From Rhizobium sp. NXC24 (GTDB lineage Bacteria; Pseudomonadota; Alphaproteobacteria; Rhizobiales; Rhizobiaceae): 64,000 bases of DNA. The stretch is taken from contig NZ_CP024313.1 in NCBI RefSeq assembly GCF_002944315.1, positions 1-64,000 on the forward strand, in the 5' to 3' direction. Position 1 is the stretch's first letter, and each line of letters starts with the position of its first letter. Shown one piece after another: positions 47,571 to 56,443 of the stretch. Below the pieces are notes generated by a model, which saw only the letters and a program-made list of their open reading frames with translations, was not told the origin of the DNA and did no database searches. Position numbers and translations under genes: made by a program.

Positions 47571-48863
47571 TCAGCCCCCTACCTGCGCATGCAGCCGCAC
47601 GGGCAGGGCGCGGAACGTCCTGAGGAACGCGGATGGCTCTCGGGTCGGCTTCTTGGCGAGTACGAGCGTGGGGAAGCGCGCCTCAATCCGCGGCAGGCTC
47701 TCGGCCAACTGCACCCGGGCCAGTTGCGCGCCGAGGCAGAAGTGGATGCCGTGGCCGAAGCTCAGCATGATCTTCCCGTCGGTCGACATGCCAGGACTTG
47801 TGCCGTAGAACCGTGCGGGGTCGAAGCGGTCGGGATCGGCAAACGCGTCCGGGTCACGATTGCCGGCGGCGATCAGCACGCGCACATCCGCATTTTTCGG
47901 GATGACCACGCCGCCCAGTTCGATGTCGCGCTGCGCGATGCGCGGTATGGAGCTGAACATGGCGGGCGCGTTGCAGCGCAGGACTTCTTCGACGAATGCC
48001 TCGACCCCCATGGCGTCTCCCCGCAGCCAGTGCCGCTGTTCGGGATACGCCAGCATCGCCAGGACCGCATGGTCGATGGTCGCAGCAGTGGTGGCGAAGC
48101 CGCCCAGCAGCATGCCCCATAGCATGCTGATCAACTCGGCGTCCGACAGCATGTCGGCATCATCGCCGTGTGCGCGGACCAGCATCGACACGATGTCTTC
48201 GCGGGGGTCGGTGCGCCTGCGCTGTATGAGGTCGCTGAAGTAGGCCTTAACTTTGGCGCTGGCCGCGTCCGCCGCGGCGAGCTGGGGATCGCTGGCGTGC
48301 GGGCTCAGGCCTTCCAGGATGGCGCCGATGATGGCGGCGAGCCCGAACATGTCCTCCTGGGGCATGCCGAACAGTTCGGCAAAGACCAGCATTGGCAAGG
48401 CAAGCGCGAATTCGCGATGCAGGTCCACTGCCTCCCCGCGCTCCAGCGCGTGCGCCATGCCATCTAGGCGCGCTGTGACGATGCGCACCATGCTCGGCCG
48501 CAGGTTGTCGATCTCGCACATGGTGAAATCGCGCGAGATCAGCCGGCGCAGACGCGTATGCGTCGGTGGATCCTTCATTGCTAAAGTGGACGCCAGCAGA
48601 TTGAGCGATAGGCTGGTCGCCGCACGCGGAAAATAGCGGGCCAGTTCGCCCGGCGCCGGTCCTCGGAACGCATCGCCCGTGGCCTTGAGCGCCCAGTATA
48701 TGTCGGCGTGGCGGCTCAACAGAAAGAGGCCCGACGTCGCGCGATGCACCGGATCGTGCTCGCGCAACCACCGCATGAACGGATAGGGGTCATGGATGCA
48801 CGCTGGCGACGCCAGTTCGGCGAAGGCGTCCCGGCATGCTGCCGTTGTTTCTTTCACGTCCAT
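47571..48863 (-). CDS. cyp114: Cytochrome P450 CYP114
   Basis: A 430-residue P450. The heme loop [10 protein letters not shown] has its cysteine at C376; GGFATTAAT is an I-helix variant and EEVLR contains ExxR. CYP114 performs the 7-beta-hydroxylation of ent-kaurenoic acid and the ring contraction to GA12-aldehyde, with the operon ferredoxin. It sits between CYP112 (about 86 bp) and the ferredoxin (1 bp). Confidence 0.94.
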   Translation of the reverse strand: MDVKETTAACRDAFAELASPACIHDPYPFMRWLREHDPVHRATSGLFLLSRHADIYWALKATGDAFRGPAPGELARYFPRAATSLSLNLLASTLAMKDPPTHTRLRRLISRDFTMCEIDNLRPSMVRIVTARLDGMAHALERGEAVDLHREFALALPMLVFAELFGMPQEDMFGLAAIIGAILEGLSPHASDPQLAAADAASAKVKAYFSDLIQRRRTDPREDIVSMLVRAHGDDADMLSDAELISMLWGMLLGGFATTAATIDHAVLAMLAYPEQRHWLRGDAMGVEAFVEEVLRCNAPAMFSSIPRIAQRDIELGGVVIPKNADVRVLIAAGNRDPDAFADPDRFDPARFYGTSPGMSTDGKIMLSFGHGIHFCLGAQLARVQLAESLPRIEARFPTLVLAKKPTREPSAFLRTFRALPVRLHAQVGG

Positions 48864-48949
48864 CTTGGTTACCTGTTGGTTGGCCGATCTGACCGGCGCG
48901 CGTCAGGCGCGCCGGCAAATTGCGCAGAAGATCGCGATCCCCGGCTGCA

Positions 48950-50152
48950 TCACCAGAACACCGGGAACTCCTCGAACCCGCCGGTGATGATCTCCTTGCG
49001 CAACTTCAGTTCTTCGGGCGCCACGGCGAGGCGCAGCCGGGGAAAGCGCTGGAAGATCGAACCAAACACCACCTTGAGTTCCAGCCTGGCCAGCGCCACA
49101 CCGATGCAATAGTGCGGCCCATGGGAGAACGCCAAGTGGGGCTTTCCTTCGCGTTCGATGTCGAAGGTTTCCGGGTCGTCGAAATGGCGCGGATCGAACG
49201 AGGTCGCCGGCAGGCCGACCAACACCTTGCTCTCCGCGGGAATATGCACGCCCGCTATGGTCACGTCGGTCCTCGGGTAGCGCATGACGCCGTCCCAGCC
49301 CGCACCCGGCGGGTACATGCGCAGGATTTCCTCCACTGCCTTGTCCACAAGGGATGGATCGCCGACCAGGCGCTCGCGCTGTTGCGGATGACGGAACATC
49401 GCCAGCAGGCCGAATTCGATCTGCGCGACGGTGCTCTCGTGCCCCGCCACAAGCATGCCCGCCGCCAAGCCGATCGCCTCTTCCTCGGTCACCTTGTCCT
49501 GGTCGACAGCCGCGAGCAGATCCGTCAGCAGGTTGTCGCCGGGATCCTGGCGCTTGTCCCGCATCTTGCCGCGAATGTAGGCGCGCAGTTCTTCCCAGGC
49601 CAGGCGCGACGCGCTGCGCGGGCCGCTTTGATGCTGATGCGTCATCACCTCGTCGGACAGCCCGGCGAAAAAGGCGTGATCCTCGTAAGGCACGCCCATC
49701 AGCGCGCTGATGACCATCGCCGGAAGCGGAAAGGAGAGGTGGAGCCGCAGGTCGGCGGGCTGGGGCTGGGCCGCAAGCGTCTCAAACAACTGCGTGGCGA
49801 TCGCCTCGACCTGCTGAGCGAGCAGCTTCATATTGCGCTCGCTGAAGGCCGGCCCCACGATCGTGCGTAATCGGGCATGCTCGTCCCCCTCGTGCGAGAC
49901 CAGCCACCCCGGCGAACCGAGAATCACCGAATCCGGCGTGAATGCCGCCGGCGGTATCCCCGCGGGCCGGAATGCCGTGTCGGACAGCACCGCCTTGGCC
50001 TCGTCGTAGCCTGTCACCCACCAGCCTTCGTGCCCGGACGGGAAGCGCACGCGATGGATCGGACCGTTGGCGCGTAGCGTTAGCATCTCGGGCGAGGGCT
50101 CGATGTGATTGAGGCGCCACATCGGCAGCGTCGGCAAGGGGTGTTCGGACAT
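48950..50152 (-). CDS. cyp112: Cytochrome P450 CYP112
   Basis: A 400-residue P450. FSHGPHYCIG places the heme cysteine at C349; LVAGHEST is the I-helix motif and EEILR holds ExxR. CYP112 is the C-20 oxidase of the rhizobial pathway, turning GA12 into the C19 product GA9 through several oxidations. It is the first intact gene of the operon; the decayed CYP115 lies immediately upstream. Confidence 0.94.
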   Translation of the reverse strand: MSEHPLPTLPMWRLNHIEPSPEMLTLRANGPIHRVRFPSGHEGWWVTGYDEAKAVLSDTAFRPAGIPPAAFTPDSVILGSPGWLVSHEGDEHARLRTIVGPAFSERNMKLLAQQVEAIATQLFETLAAQPQPADLRLHLSFPLPAMVISALMGVPYEDHAFFAGLSDEVMTHQHQSGPRSASRLAWEELRAYIRGKMRDKRQDPGDNLLTDLLAAVDQDKVTEEEAIGLAAGMLVAGHESTVAQIEFGLLAMFRHPQQRERLVGDPSLVDKAVEEILRMYPPGAGWDGVMRYPRTDVTIAGVHIPAESKVLVGLPATSFDPRHFDDPETFDIEREGKPHLAFSHGPHYCIGVALARLELKVVFGSIFQRFPRLRLAVAPEELKLRKEIITGGFEEFPVFW

Positions 50153-50202
50153 GGTGGCGCTTCACTCTCTAAGCGATGGAAGGGCGGAAGGTGACCGGTA
50201 GG

Positions 50203-50493
50203 CTACGGGCAGCGAATGATGTAGGACGGCATGGAGGCGATGCCCTCCACGGCGATTGTCAGCGCCAGATCCTCCAGTGGCACGAACGGCGCAGGGAAGG
50301 CGCATCGCAATTCTAGGCGCGCCGGCGCAGCGCTCAGGTAGAATTGCGGCCCTTTGCCGAGCGACAGGTGCGGGTTGTGCCATCGGGTGACGTCGAACCT
50401 GTCGGACTCGGCATAGATTGACTGATCGTAGGAATTGGTGAAGGAGGTTCGACCGTACCCGCCAGCGACGTCTCCGCCAACACCTCCTCCGGA
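50203..50493 (-). pseudogene. cyp115: CYP115 remnant, heme cysteine lost
   Basis: An open stretch of about 97 codons ending at 50203 without a start. From TSFTNSYDQS it reads as the end of a P450: RFDVTRWHNPHLSLGKGP, then QFYLSAAPARLELRCAFP. Aligned to the heme loop G-x-G-x-H-x-C-L-G, the cysteine is tyrosine and the histidine and following glycine are also changed. An upstream part appears in a different frame (PEEVLAETSLAGTV). In most rhizobial gibberellin operons CYP115, which makes bioactive GA4 from GA9, is reduced to such a fragment at this place. Confidence 0.85.
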
Positions 50494-51487
50494 TCAGTCC
50501 CACACCGCCGGTGGCAGTTAAACTAGATCGCATCCAACACGTCCCTGCATTTTCTCGGGTCCACAACCGCGCACCAAGTCATTGCCACAGCAAAACCGTC
50601 GGACCAGAAGCGGACAGGGCGCGGCTCCGTGTTCGTCCCAAAGACCGTCCATGCGATTGGTGATGATGCGGCGAACAGAGCAAAACGCGTGCCGAAGTGA
50701 ATTTGCAGGCTCATCAAGCACTTCCCAGCGGCGGGTAGTGTCTGGTTTCTGACATTCAGTCTCAAAGCCGACAACCGGCGAAGCAAGTGCCGGACAAAGG
50801 CCTGGTCTTGCGCTGAATGTGCGAGGCAGTCCTTGCGCGATATTTCAAGCATAAGGATTGCCTGGAGCGGGCGTGGTTCGCTGGAAACCAATCCGATGTC
50901 GGCGGCAATAATCAGGAAAATGAAGCGCGCTCTCCGACATCTCGCTGGATCGGATGAGCGTGCGAGGCGGTAGCCGCAGGGTCGGAGTGTCGGGCCGTCA
51001 AACTTGGTAACCTACCTGCCTTGGTAGTTCGCGCACGCGAAATGCGTCTGTATATTCATATCGTGCATACGCTCCAACTAGCGACATGCTACCCGACCGT
51101 TTGCCCTGTCGAAGTAGGTAGTCGCGGGAAAAGCCGGACGATCTGCAAGGGGGCGTTCGGTTTTTTCTTTTTTAGGTTTTCACTCAAATTATGCGGTGAA
51201 CGGACAGTTGGCGCGCGTATTGCTATCTGCTGGATGCGAACGAACTAGAAAGGGACACCCGACACACGGGTCAGAGTTCCGGGTATCACCCTTCAAGATG
51301 AAGGAAATTGGGTTGTTTGCGGGGCCGCCGAAGGCGATGAATGGAATACTTCTCGCTTTGTCATGAATATTACATCCTCTCTACTTTAGATGTTTCTAAA
51401 GTATCATCTTGACGATTGTCGTTCGAGGCGTGACAGGAGAGAGCGAATCTGCTTCTTCCTAATCAAAGCATTTTGGAAGGCGCCAAT
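50494..51487. other. Upstream region of gibberellin operon, no gene recognised
   Basis: About 1 kb with several short frames but no recognisable product (the longest, 50523-50891 minus, matches nothing I know). The operon promoter should lie here. I searched by eye for a nod box and a sigma-54 (GG-N10-GC) site and saw none. An 8-bp inverted repeat lies at 51383-51402. Confidence 0.4.
51383..51402. repeat. Perfect 8-bp inverted repeat upstream of small gene
   Basis: ACTTTAGA (51383-51390) and TCTAAAGT (51395-51402) flank a 4-base spacer, about 85 bp before the small gene at 51488. The size fits a dimeric repressor site. Confidence 0.45.
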
Positions 51488-51763
51488 ATGGATGAAGCGG
51501 AAAACGACCTGCGTTTGATCGCCGTTATGCGGCGCTACTTCGCTGTTAAGGAGGAACTCGCAGGGTTGAAGACCTCGCTTGAGGACAAGCGAAAAGCGGC
51601 GGGAATTGCGGTCGGAGAATTTTATCACGTGCGCGCCGAAAACGAGCACGCACACGATGTCAGTCGGACCGTCGCTCTGAGAAAAGAGATGGAGTTTCTA
51701 ATGCACCTTGCCGAAGGCTGGTCGAGGGGAGACATTATTCATCTCGCCCCATCAGCCGAATGA
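51488..51763 (+). CDS. Small unknown protein
   Basis: A 91-residue acidic, largely helical protein. The ATG at 51488 follows a GGAAGG site by about 9 bases; an in-frame TTG lies 15 bases earlier. No signal peptide, membrane helix or known motif. The heptad-like middle (VKEELAGLKTSLEDKRKAAG) could form a short coiled coil. Family not recognised. Confidence 0.6.
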   Translation: MDEAENDLRLIAVMRRYFAVKEELAGLKTSLEDKRKAAGIAVGEFYHVRAENEHAHDVSRTVALRKEMEFLMHLAEGWSRGDIIHLAPSAE

Positions 51764-51848
51764 CCTGGAAAGCGCCGAGAATATTGATAAGGCAGAACCT
51801 ATCCAGCGCCCCAACAACGGCACAGATGTGAATCCAGAAAGGACAGCA

Positions 51849-51869
51849 GCCCCGCTCGACTGAGCGAGG
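51849..51869. terminator. Stem-loop after HU fragment
   Basis: CCCCGCTC (51850-51857) pairs with GAGCGAGG (51862-51869), one wobble, loop of four. It lies 12 bp past the HU stop codon, in the right place for a terminator, but the T-run is weak on either strand. Confidence 0.4.
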
Positions 51870-51880
51870 CTTTCCGTTGG

Positions 51881-52000
51881 TCACTTGTTGAGTGCATCTT
51901 TCAGCGCTTTGGCCGGCTGGAAGGTGAGCTTCTTTGCAGCTGCGACTTTGACCGTTGCGCCGGTGCCCGGAATGCGCGCTTCACGCTCGGGCGTATCCTG
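51881..52000 (-). pseudogene. 3' end of an HU-type DNA-binding protein gene
   Basis: About 39 codons ending at 51881 read DTPEREARIPGTGATVKVAAAKKL, then TFQPAKALKDALNK. This is the C-terminal beta-arm and tail of HU proteins, with the conserved R-x-P-x-TG turn. The gene is cut at about 52000 by the 3' end of a group II intron. The N-terminal 50 or so codons are not found beyond the intron remnant. Confidence 0.8.
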
Positions 52001-52560
52001 TCGGGTAGGGACGACCCGTCGCCGGGCCGGCCCTCCCTAAGAACTGTACGTGCAAGTTTCCCTGCATACAGCTCAAGCCTCCGCCAAGCCCTGTTTGACC
52101 AGAACCGCCAGTTCCTGTTGGTCGGCAGAGTGTGCGGTCTCATCGAGCCGATCCGTCTTCACCGATGGTAGGCCTCGCCTCGCAGCGAAGTAGCTATTCC
52201 ATAGAGGATCGAACGGATTCGCTTCGACTCGGATTTTGCAATGGCGACGAATAGGAACGTCGGATGCATGGATCAGCCGCCAGAACCTAGTTCTTCCGGC
52301 TTTGCCTTTATCGCTGCGCGGAACACCCAGTCACGCACGCCTTCGCGGACGAAGTAACGTCCTTTCACCCATCGGCGTGGTTTATCTGGATGTCTGCGAC
52401 ATGCCCACTTCCAGAGACATTTCCAGGTAGGAATTCTGTCGCAGCTCAGTCGGGACGTGAACGATCGCGTCTTGAGACGCGGGTTCACATAAGCGAACGG
52501 ACTGGAGGAAATGACATTGTCCCATGCCACAGCAGTCTGGAGGCGGTGGCATGCGTGCAA
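52001..52560 (-). mobile_element. Group II intron remnant with maturase fragment
   Basis: The minus strand carries the 3' end of a bacterial group II intron. TACAGTTCTTAGGGAGGG leads into a GC hairpin and the terminal CCCTACCCGAC, a common intron 3' end, after which the HU sequence resumes. Further upstream, 52273-52560 encodes part of the intron protein: WACRRHPDKPRRWVKGRYF is the conserved maturase (domain X) block. The reverse transcriptase half and intron 5' end are missing, so it cannot splice or move by itself. Confidence 0.75.
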
Positions 52561-52962
52561 AGTCCAGCCGCAAAAAAACGCGACCTGGACAACAATCTCT
52601 TATGCGGCGTTGTCGATGCTTCGATGGTCAGCGTCGGATGCGCGACCATCATAAGGTAGGTGGAGACCATGAAGATTGCTCCACATTATGGCACGCGAGA
52701 TCGAGTGCGGCAGATTTACCGCATCGAAAGAGTTGTGATCGCATCCGAATCCAAGCAAGGAATAGCAAGCAACCGCGGCTCCGGAGCGCCACCGGCCCGT
52801 TATGCAATGTGATGCTGTGGGGCCAACGTCTCCTGCCTGCAGCAGCGAAGGCATCTTCAATCAGGTTCCAAGGCGCTGACGTCAATCCAAGTCTGATCCA
52901 GGTCGAGGTCCACCCGAGCGCCTTCTGTGCGGTAGCGAAGGAAGTGGTGCGAGGAATCAGTT
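52561..52962. other. Unrecognised segment beyond truncated intron
   Basis: About 400 bp with overlapping short frames; no family recognised. The intron's lost 5' half should have been here, so this is DNA brought in by a later rearrangement. Confidence 0.4.
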
Positions 52963-53505
52963 TCAGTCCAAAACTTGTGCTGTGACAGGAGGTTTGGAGG
53001 CCTCTTGAAGTGGAAGTTCCATGCACAGGAGGTCGAGCCATCGCCCAAATTTCTGGCCGACTTGACCAAATCGCCCGACGGTTTTGAAGCCTAATTTTTC
53101 GTGCAGTTTAATTGAACCCAGGTTCTCGGCTTCGATGCAAGCGACGAGAACGTGGATATGGCGAGCCCGCGCTTCGGAAATGAGTGCCTGCATGAGCGCG
53201 GCCCCGATTCCTCCACCCTTGCGATCGCTCCTGACATAGACCGAATGCTCCATCGTCTGCCGGAAGCCTTCAATCACGCGCCAGACGCCGTAGGTGGCAT
53301 AGCCAAAAACCTCGCCCTGCCTCTCGGCAACCAGAACCGGGTGGTTCTTGGACATACGGTCGGCAAACCACTCTCTTCGATTAGGCAGATCCACAAGCGT
53401 CTCGTTCCATATCGCAGTGGTGTTTCGCACCGCGTCATTGTAGATGTCGAGAATGGCTGGTAGGTCCGCTTCAACCGCCGGACGGATTCCGATAGCATTT
53501 TCCAT
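52963..53505 (-). CDS. Phosphinothricin-type GNAT N-acetyltransferase
   Basis: A 180-residue GNAT protein. IRPAVEADLPAILDIYNDAVRNTTAIWNE at the start and YVRSDRKGGGIGAALMQALI (acetyl-CoA loop R/Q-x-x-G-x-G/A) are the marks of the PAT/Bar and methionine sulfoximine acetyltransferase group; LHEKLGFKTVGRFGQVGQKFGRWLDLLCME closes the fold. Relatives acetylate glutamate analogues that inhibit glutamine synthetase. It is divergent from the XRE-cupin regulator. Confidence 0.9.
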   Translation of the reverse strand: MENAIGIRPAVEADLPAILDIYNDAVRNTTAIWNETLVDLPNRREWFADRMSKNHPVLVAERQGEVFGYATYGVWRVIEGFRQTMEHSVYVRSDRKGGGIGAALMQALISEARARHIHVLVACIEAENLGSIKLHEKLGFKTVGRFGQVGQKFGRWLDLLCMELPLQEASKPPVTAQVLD

Positions 53506-53676
53506 GACGCGAGGCTGTCCAATATATTTGATGATTGGTGCCGATCCGCAGATTAGGGCAGAGTGGCTGTCGTGATCGATAATCGATTGAAACTAACCTT
53601 ACAAGTCAAAAAGTCGGCGTGTTGACGCTGAAGCCACTTCGGGACCCTTTAAAAAACCAGGTCAAGACTGTCTATT

Positions 53677-54237
53677 ATGTTGGATAACGTTGATGAGCGC
53701 CTCGGCGCACGAATAAAAATTGAGCGCGAACTCCGGGGCTGGTCGCTAACAGAGCTAGCAAAGCGGTCCGGCGTATCGCGTGCGATGATCCATAAAGTTG
53801 AGCGCGGCGGCGCTAGCCCAACAGCAATGTTACTGGCTCGCCTTTCCGGTGCCTTTGAGATCAGCATGTCTACGCTGATGGTTCGAGCGGAGATGCAGGA
53901 AGGAATGTTGCTGCGGAAATGCAATCAGCCCACCTGGATAGATCCCGTCACGGGCTACGTGCGTACCCATGTTTCTCCTCGTTCTTCCACGCCGGTCGAT
54001 GTAATCGACGTCACTTTTCCTGCCGGAAAGCAATCATCTTTTCCAGCTTCCTCATACGCGCATCGCAAACACCTCGTATGGATTTTGCAGGGTGAACTCG
54101 TCTTCATCGAAGGCGGCATCAGGCATGAGATGAAAGAGGGAGACTGCCTGGAACTCGGCCCTCCCAATGATTGCACCTTCAAGAATGAGACAGGTGAAGA
54201 GTGCCGATATGTGGTGATTGTACTCCGGGAGGCATGA
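53677..54237 (+). CDS. XRE regulator with C-terminal cupin
   Basis: A 186-residue two-domain regulator: helix-turn-helix at about residues 8-62 (IERELRGWSLTELAKRSGVSRAMIHKVERGGASPT) and a cupin barrel from about 100 (VTFPAGKQSSFPAS, VWILQGELVFIEGGIRHEMKEGDCLELG). Such proteins sense small molecules through the cupin. It precedes the flavin monooxygenase, flavin reductase and MFS genes on the same strand and probably controls them. The 170 bp before it are shared with the divergent acetyltransferase. Confidence 0.9.
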   Translation: MLDNVDERLGARIKIERELRGWSLTELAKRSGVSRAMIHKVERGGASPTAMLLARLSGAFEISMSTLMVRAEMQEGMLLRKCNQPTWIDPVTGYVRTHVSPRSSTPVDVIDVTFPAGKQSSFPASSYAHRKHLVWILQGELVFIEGGIRHEMKEGDCLELGPPNDCTFKNETGEECRYVVIVLREA

Positions 54238-54528
54238 AAAGGATGTAGGGCGATCCTTCGTATGAAGGGGCGCGCCGAATGACATTAGAGGCAAGAATCG
54301 CCGATGCGATCCTTGCCTTTTCTGTTCGGGGGAGAAGAGCTGCCAGCGCATCGGAGTGGGGTCGTAATCAGCTAATGAGGTTTTAACGAGGGCGGCGATC
54401 ACTCAGTGCAGTTTTCAACTCGGTGATGCTGAGTATGAAACTCTCTTGACATCGCGCAGTTGTCCAATTTAGTGATATAATTATGATATTAAGATGGACA
54501 TTAGCCTTCGAATTAGCAAGGGACACCT
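54238..54528. promoter_or_regulatory. Promoter region of the monooxygenase operon
   Basis: About 290 bp, AT-rich near the right end. TTGTCC (54460) and TATGAT (54482) with 16 bp between could be a promoter; TTGACA at 54446 is another possible -35. Assignment is tentative. Confidence 0.35.
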
Positions 54529-55899
54529 ATGGCTCGCCAAATACATCTGAACGCGTTTGATATGTTTTGCCCAGGTCACATCCAGCAAGGGCTGTGGGCT
54601 CACCCCCGGGATCAATCGTATCGGTTCAACGATCTTCAATATTGGACAGATTATGCCCTTAAACTCGAACAAGGCCTGTTCGACGGTGTTTTCTTCGCTG
54701 ATGTCGTTGGCGTGTACGATGTTTATGGCGGCAGCCCGAACGCTGCTGTCCGCGGCGCAGTCCAGATCCCAGCCAACGATCCGACGATCGTCATCCCCGC
54801 AATGGCGGCCGTTACCAAGAACCTTGGATTTGGTGTTACCTGCAACCTGACCTATGAGCAGCCGTTCCTATTTGCCCGCCGTATGTCCACGCTAGACCAT
54901 TTGACCGGCGGGCGCATCGGCTGGAACATTGTAACCGGGTATCTAGACAGTGCCGCGCGAGCAATCGGCCTTCAGGGGCAAATTGCCCATGACGACCGTT
55001 ATGATCTCGCCGACGAATACATGTCGCTTGTCTACAAGCTGTGGGAAGGTTCGTGGGATGATGAGGCCATCATTGTCGACAAAGACAATGCTGTCTTCGC
55101 CGATCCGAGCAAAGTGCGCGTCATTCACCACGAAGGTCCGCAGTACAAGGTCGATGCGATGCATCTTTGCTCACCGTCGCCACAGCGCACACCGGTTTTG
55201 TATCAAGCAGGTTCGTCCGCCCGGGGTCGGGAGTTCGCCGCCACCCATGCGGAGTGTGTCTTCGTCAATGGCCAGAAGAAGGAAGATGTCAAAGGCATCA
55301 CCACCGACATCAAGGCCCGCGCGGAAGCAAAGGGCCGATCCACGGAAGACGTAAAGGTCTTTCTTGGCGCAACGCTCATCATTGGCAAAACGGCCACTGA
55401 GGCTCGGGAAAAATTCGAGGAATACCGCCGATATGTCAACTCGGAGGCGGCGCTCGCACATGCAGCGGCTTCGCTCGGCATCGATTTCGCAAAATACGAC
55501 CTCGACGAGCCCATCGAAACCGGAAAGAGCCAGGCAATCGTCTCCAACGTTGAGATCATGAACAAGACTGCTGGCCCCAAATGGACGCGCCGCAAGCTCT
55601 TGGAACAGATGGTGCTCGGCAGCCGGCAAGCCCCGTGGGTCGGCTCCGCCGAGGAAATCTCGGATATGCTGATCGGCTGGAGCGAGGAAACTGGTATTGC
55701 CGGATTCAACCTGTCCCGCACCGTCACGCCGGAAAGCATCGACGACGTGGTCACCTATTTGGTCCCGCTGCTGCAGGAAAAGGGTGTCTATAAGACGTCC
55801 TACGCCGAGGGCACCTACCGGGAAAAGTTGTTCGGTCATCCCCGTTTGCCCGCGACGCATGCGGCCGCGAAGTATCGCGGCGGTGCGGCTGCCAAGTGA
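54529..55899 (+). CDS. FMN-dependent monooxygenase (LLM class, NtaA/DszA type)
   Basis: A 456-residue flavin-dependent oxygenase of the NtaA/SnaA/DszA branch of the luciferase-like family. IHLNAFDMFCPGHIQQGLWAHPRD at the start and LDHLTGGRIGWNIVTGYLDSAARAIGL are characteristic. It needs reduced FMN from a partner; the flavin reductase 27 bp downstream supplies it. Relatives oxidise nitrilotriacetate, sulfones, and N- or S-heterocycles. The substrate here is unknown. The MFS carrier in the same operon may import it. Confidence 0.92.
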   Translation: MARQIHLNAFDMFCPGHIQQGLWAHPRDQSYRFNDLQYWTDYALKLEQGLFDGVFFADVVGVYDVYGGSPNAAVRGAVQIPANDPTIVIPAMAAVTKNLGFGVTCNLTYEQPFLFARRMSTLDHLTGGRIGWNIVTGYLDSAARAIGLQGQIAHDDRYDLADEYMSLVYKLWEGSWDDEAIIVDKDNAVFADPSKVRVIHHEGPQYKVDAMHLCSPSPQRTPVLYQAGSSARGREFAATHAECVFVNGQKKEDVKGITTDIKARAEAKGRSTEDVKVFLGATLIIGKTATEAREKFEEYRRYVNSEAALAHAAASLGIDFAKYDLDEPIETGKSQAIVSNVEIMNKTAGPKWTRRKLLEQMVLGSRQAPWVGSAEEISDMLIGWSEETGIAGFNLSRTVTPESIDDVVTYLVPLLQEKGVYKTSYAEGTYREKLFGHPRLPATHAAAKYRGGAAAK

Positions 55900-55926
55900 C
55901 TTCACTCGTGAGATGGAGGATTTCAC

Positions 55927-56439
55927 ATGGTGGATAAGTCCAACTACCGAGACGCTATGGCAGGTCTTGCCGCGGCAGTTAATATCGTCACATCGGACGG
56001 GGTCGCGGGGCTGGCAGGATGCACAATCTCCGCAGTCTGCTCTGTGACCGACGAGCCGCCGACGCTCCTCGTCTGCATAAATCGCTCGAGCGCCAACAAC
56101 GAAATCATTCGGAAGAATGGAAATCTTTGTGTCAACGTTCTATCGGCCGACCAACGCGACGTGGCGATGCAGTTCGCTACGAAGGGCCTGTCGGTCGGCA
56201 AGCGCCTCACCTGCGCAAAGTGGAGCGTTCTTGAAACGGGCGCTCCGGTGCTCGAAGGGGCTGTTTGTGCTATCGATTGTGATGTCGATTCCGTCTCGGA
56301 GGTGGGTACCCACACCGTTTTTTATTGCCGAGTGATGGCCGTTCGAAATCAGCCCGGTTGCGATGGGCTCATCTATTTCGGGCGAGACTTCCACCGCGTT
56401 GGCGTCAGTGCCGCGCGTCCTGCCGATATCCGAGCCTGA
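55927..56439 (+). CDS. Flavin reductase
   Basis: A 170-residue NAD(P)H:flavin oxidoreductase of the HpaC/NtaB-like family. MAGLAAAVNIVTSDGVAGLAGCTISAVCSVTDEPPTLLVCINR is the flavin-binding core, and GRDFHRVG closes the fold. AGATGGAGGA precedes the ATG. It reduces free FMN for the monooxygenase encoded just upstream. Confidence 0.92.
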   Translation: MVDKSNYRDAMAGLAAAVNIVTSDGVAGLAGCTISAVCSVTDEPPTLLVCINRSSANNEIIRKNGNLCVNVLSADQRDVAMQFATKGLSVGKRLTCAKWSVLETGAPVLEGAVCAIDCDVDSVSEVGTHTVFYCRVMAVRNQPGCDGLIYFGRDFHRVGVSAARPADIRA

Positions 56440-56443
56440 AGAA

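Noticed and set aside
50523..50891. 122-codon minus-strand frame upstream of the CYP115 fragment
   Set aside because: Tested as a CYP115 N-terminal part, but no P450 motif such as ExxR or the I-helix is visible.
50494..51060. Possible sigma-54/NifA promoter for the gibberellin operon
   Set aside because: No GG-N10-GC element with conserved flanks was found by eye on the minus strand.
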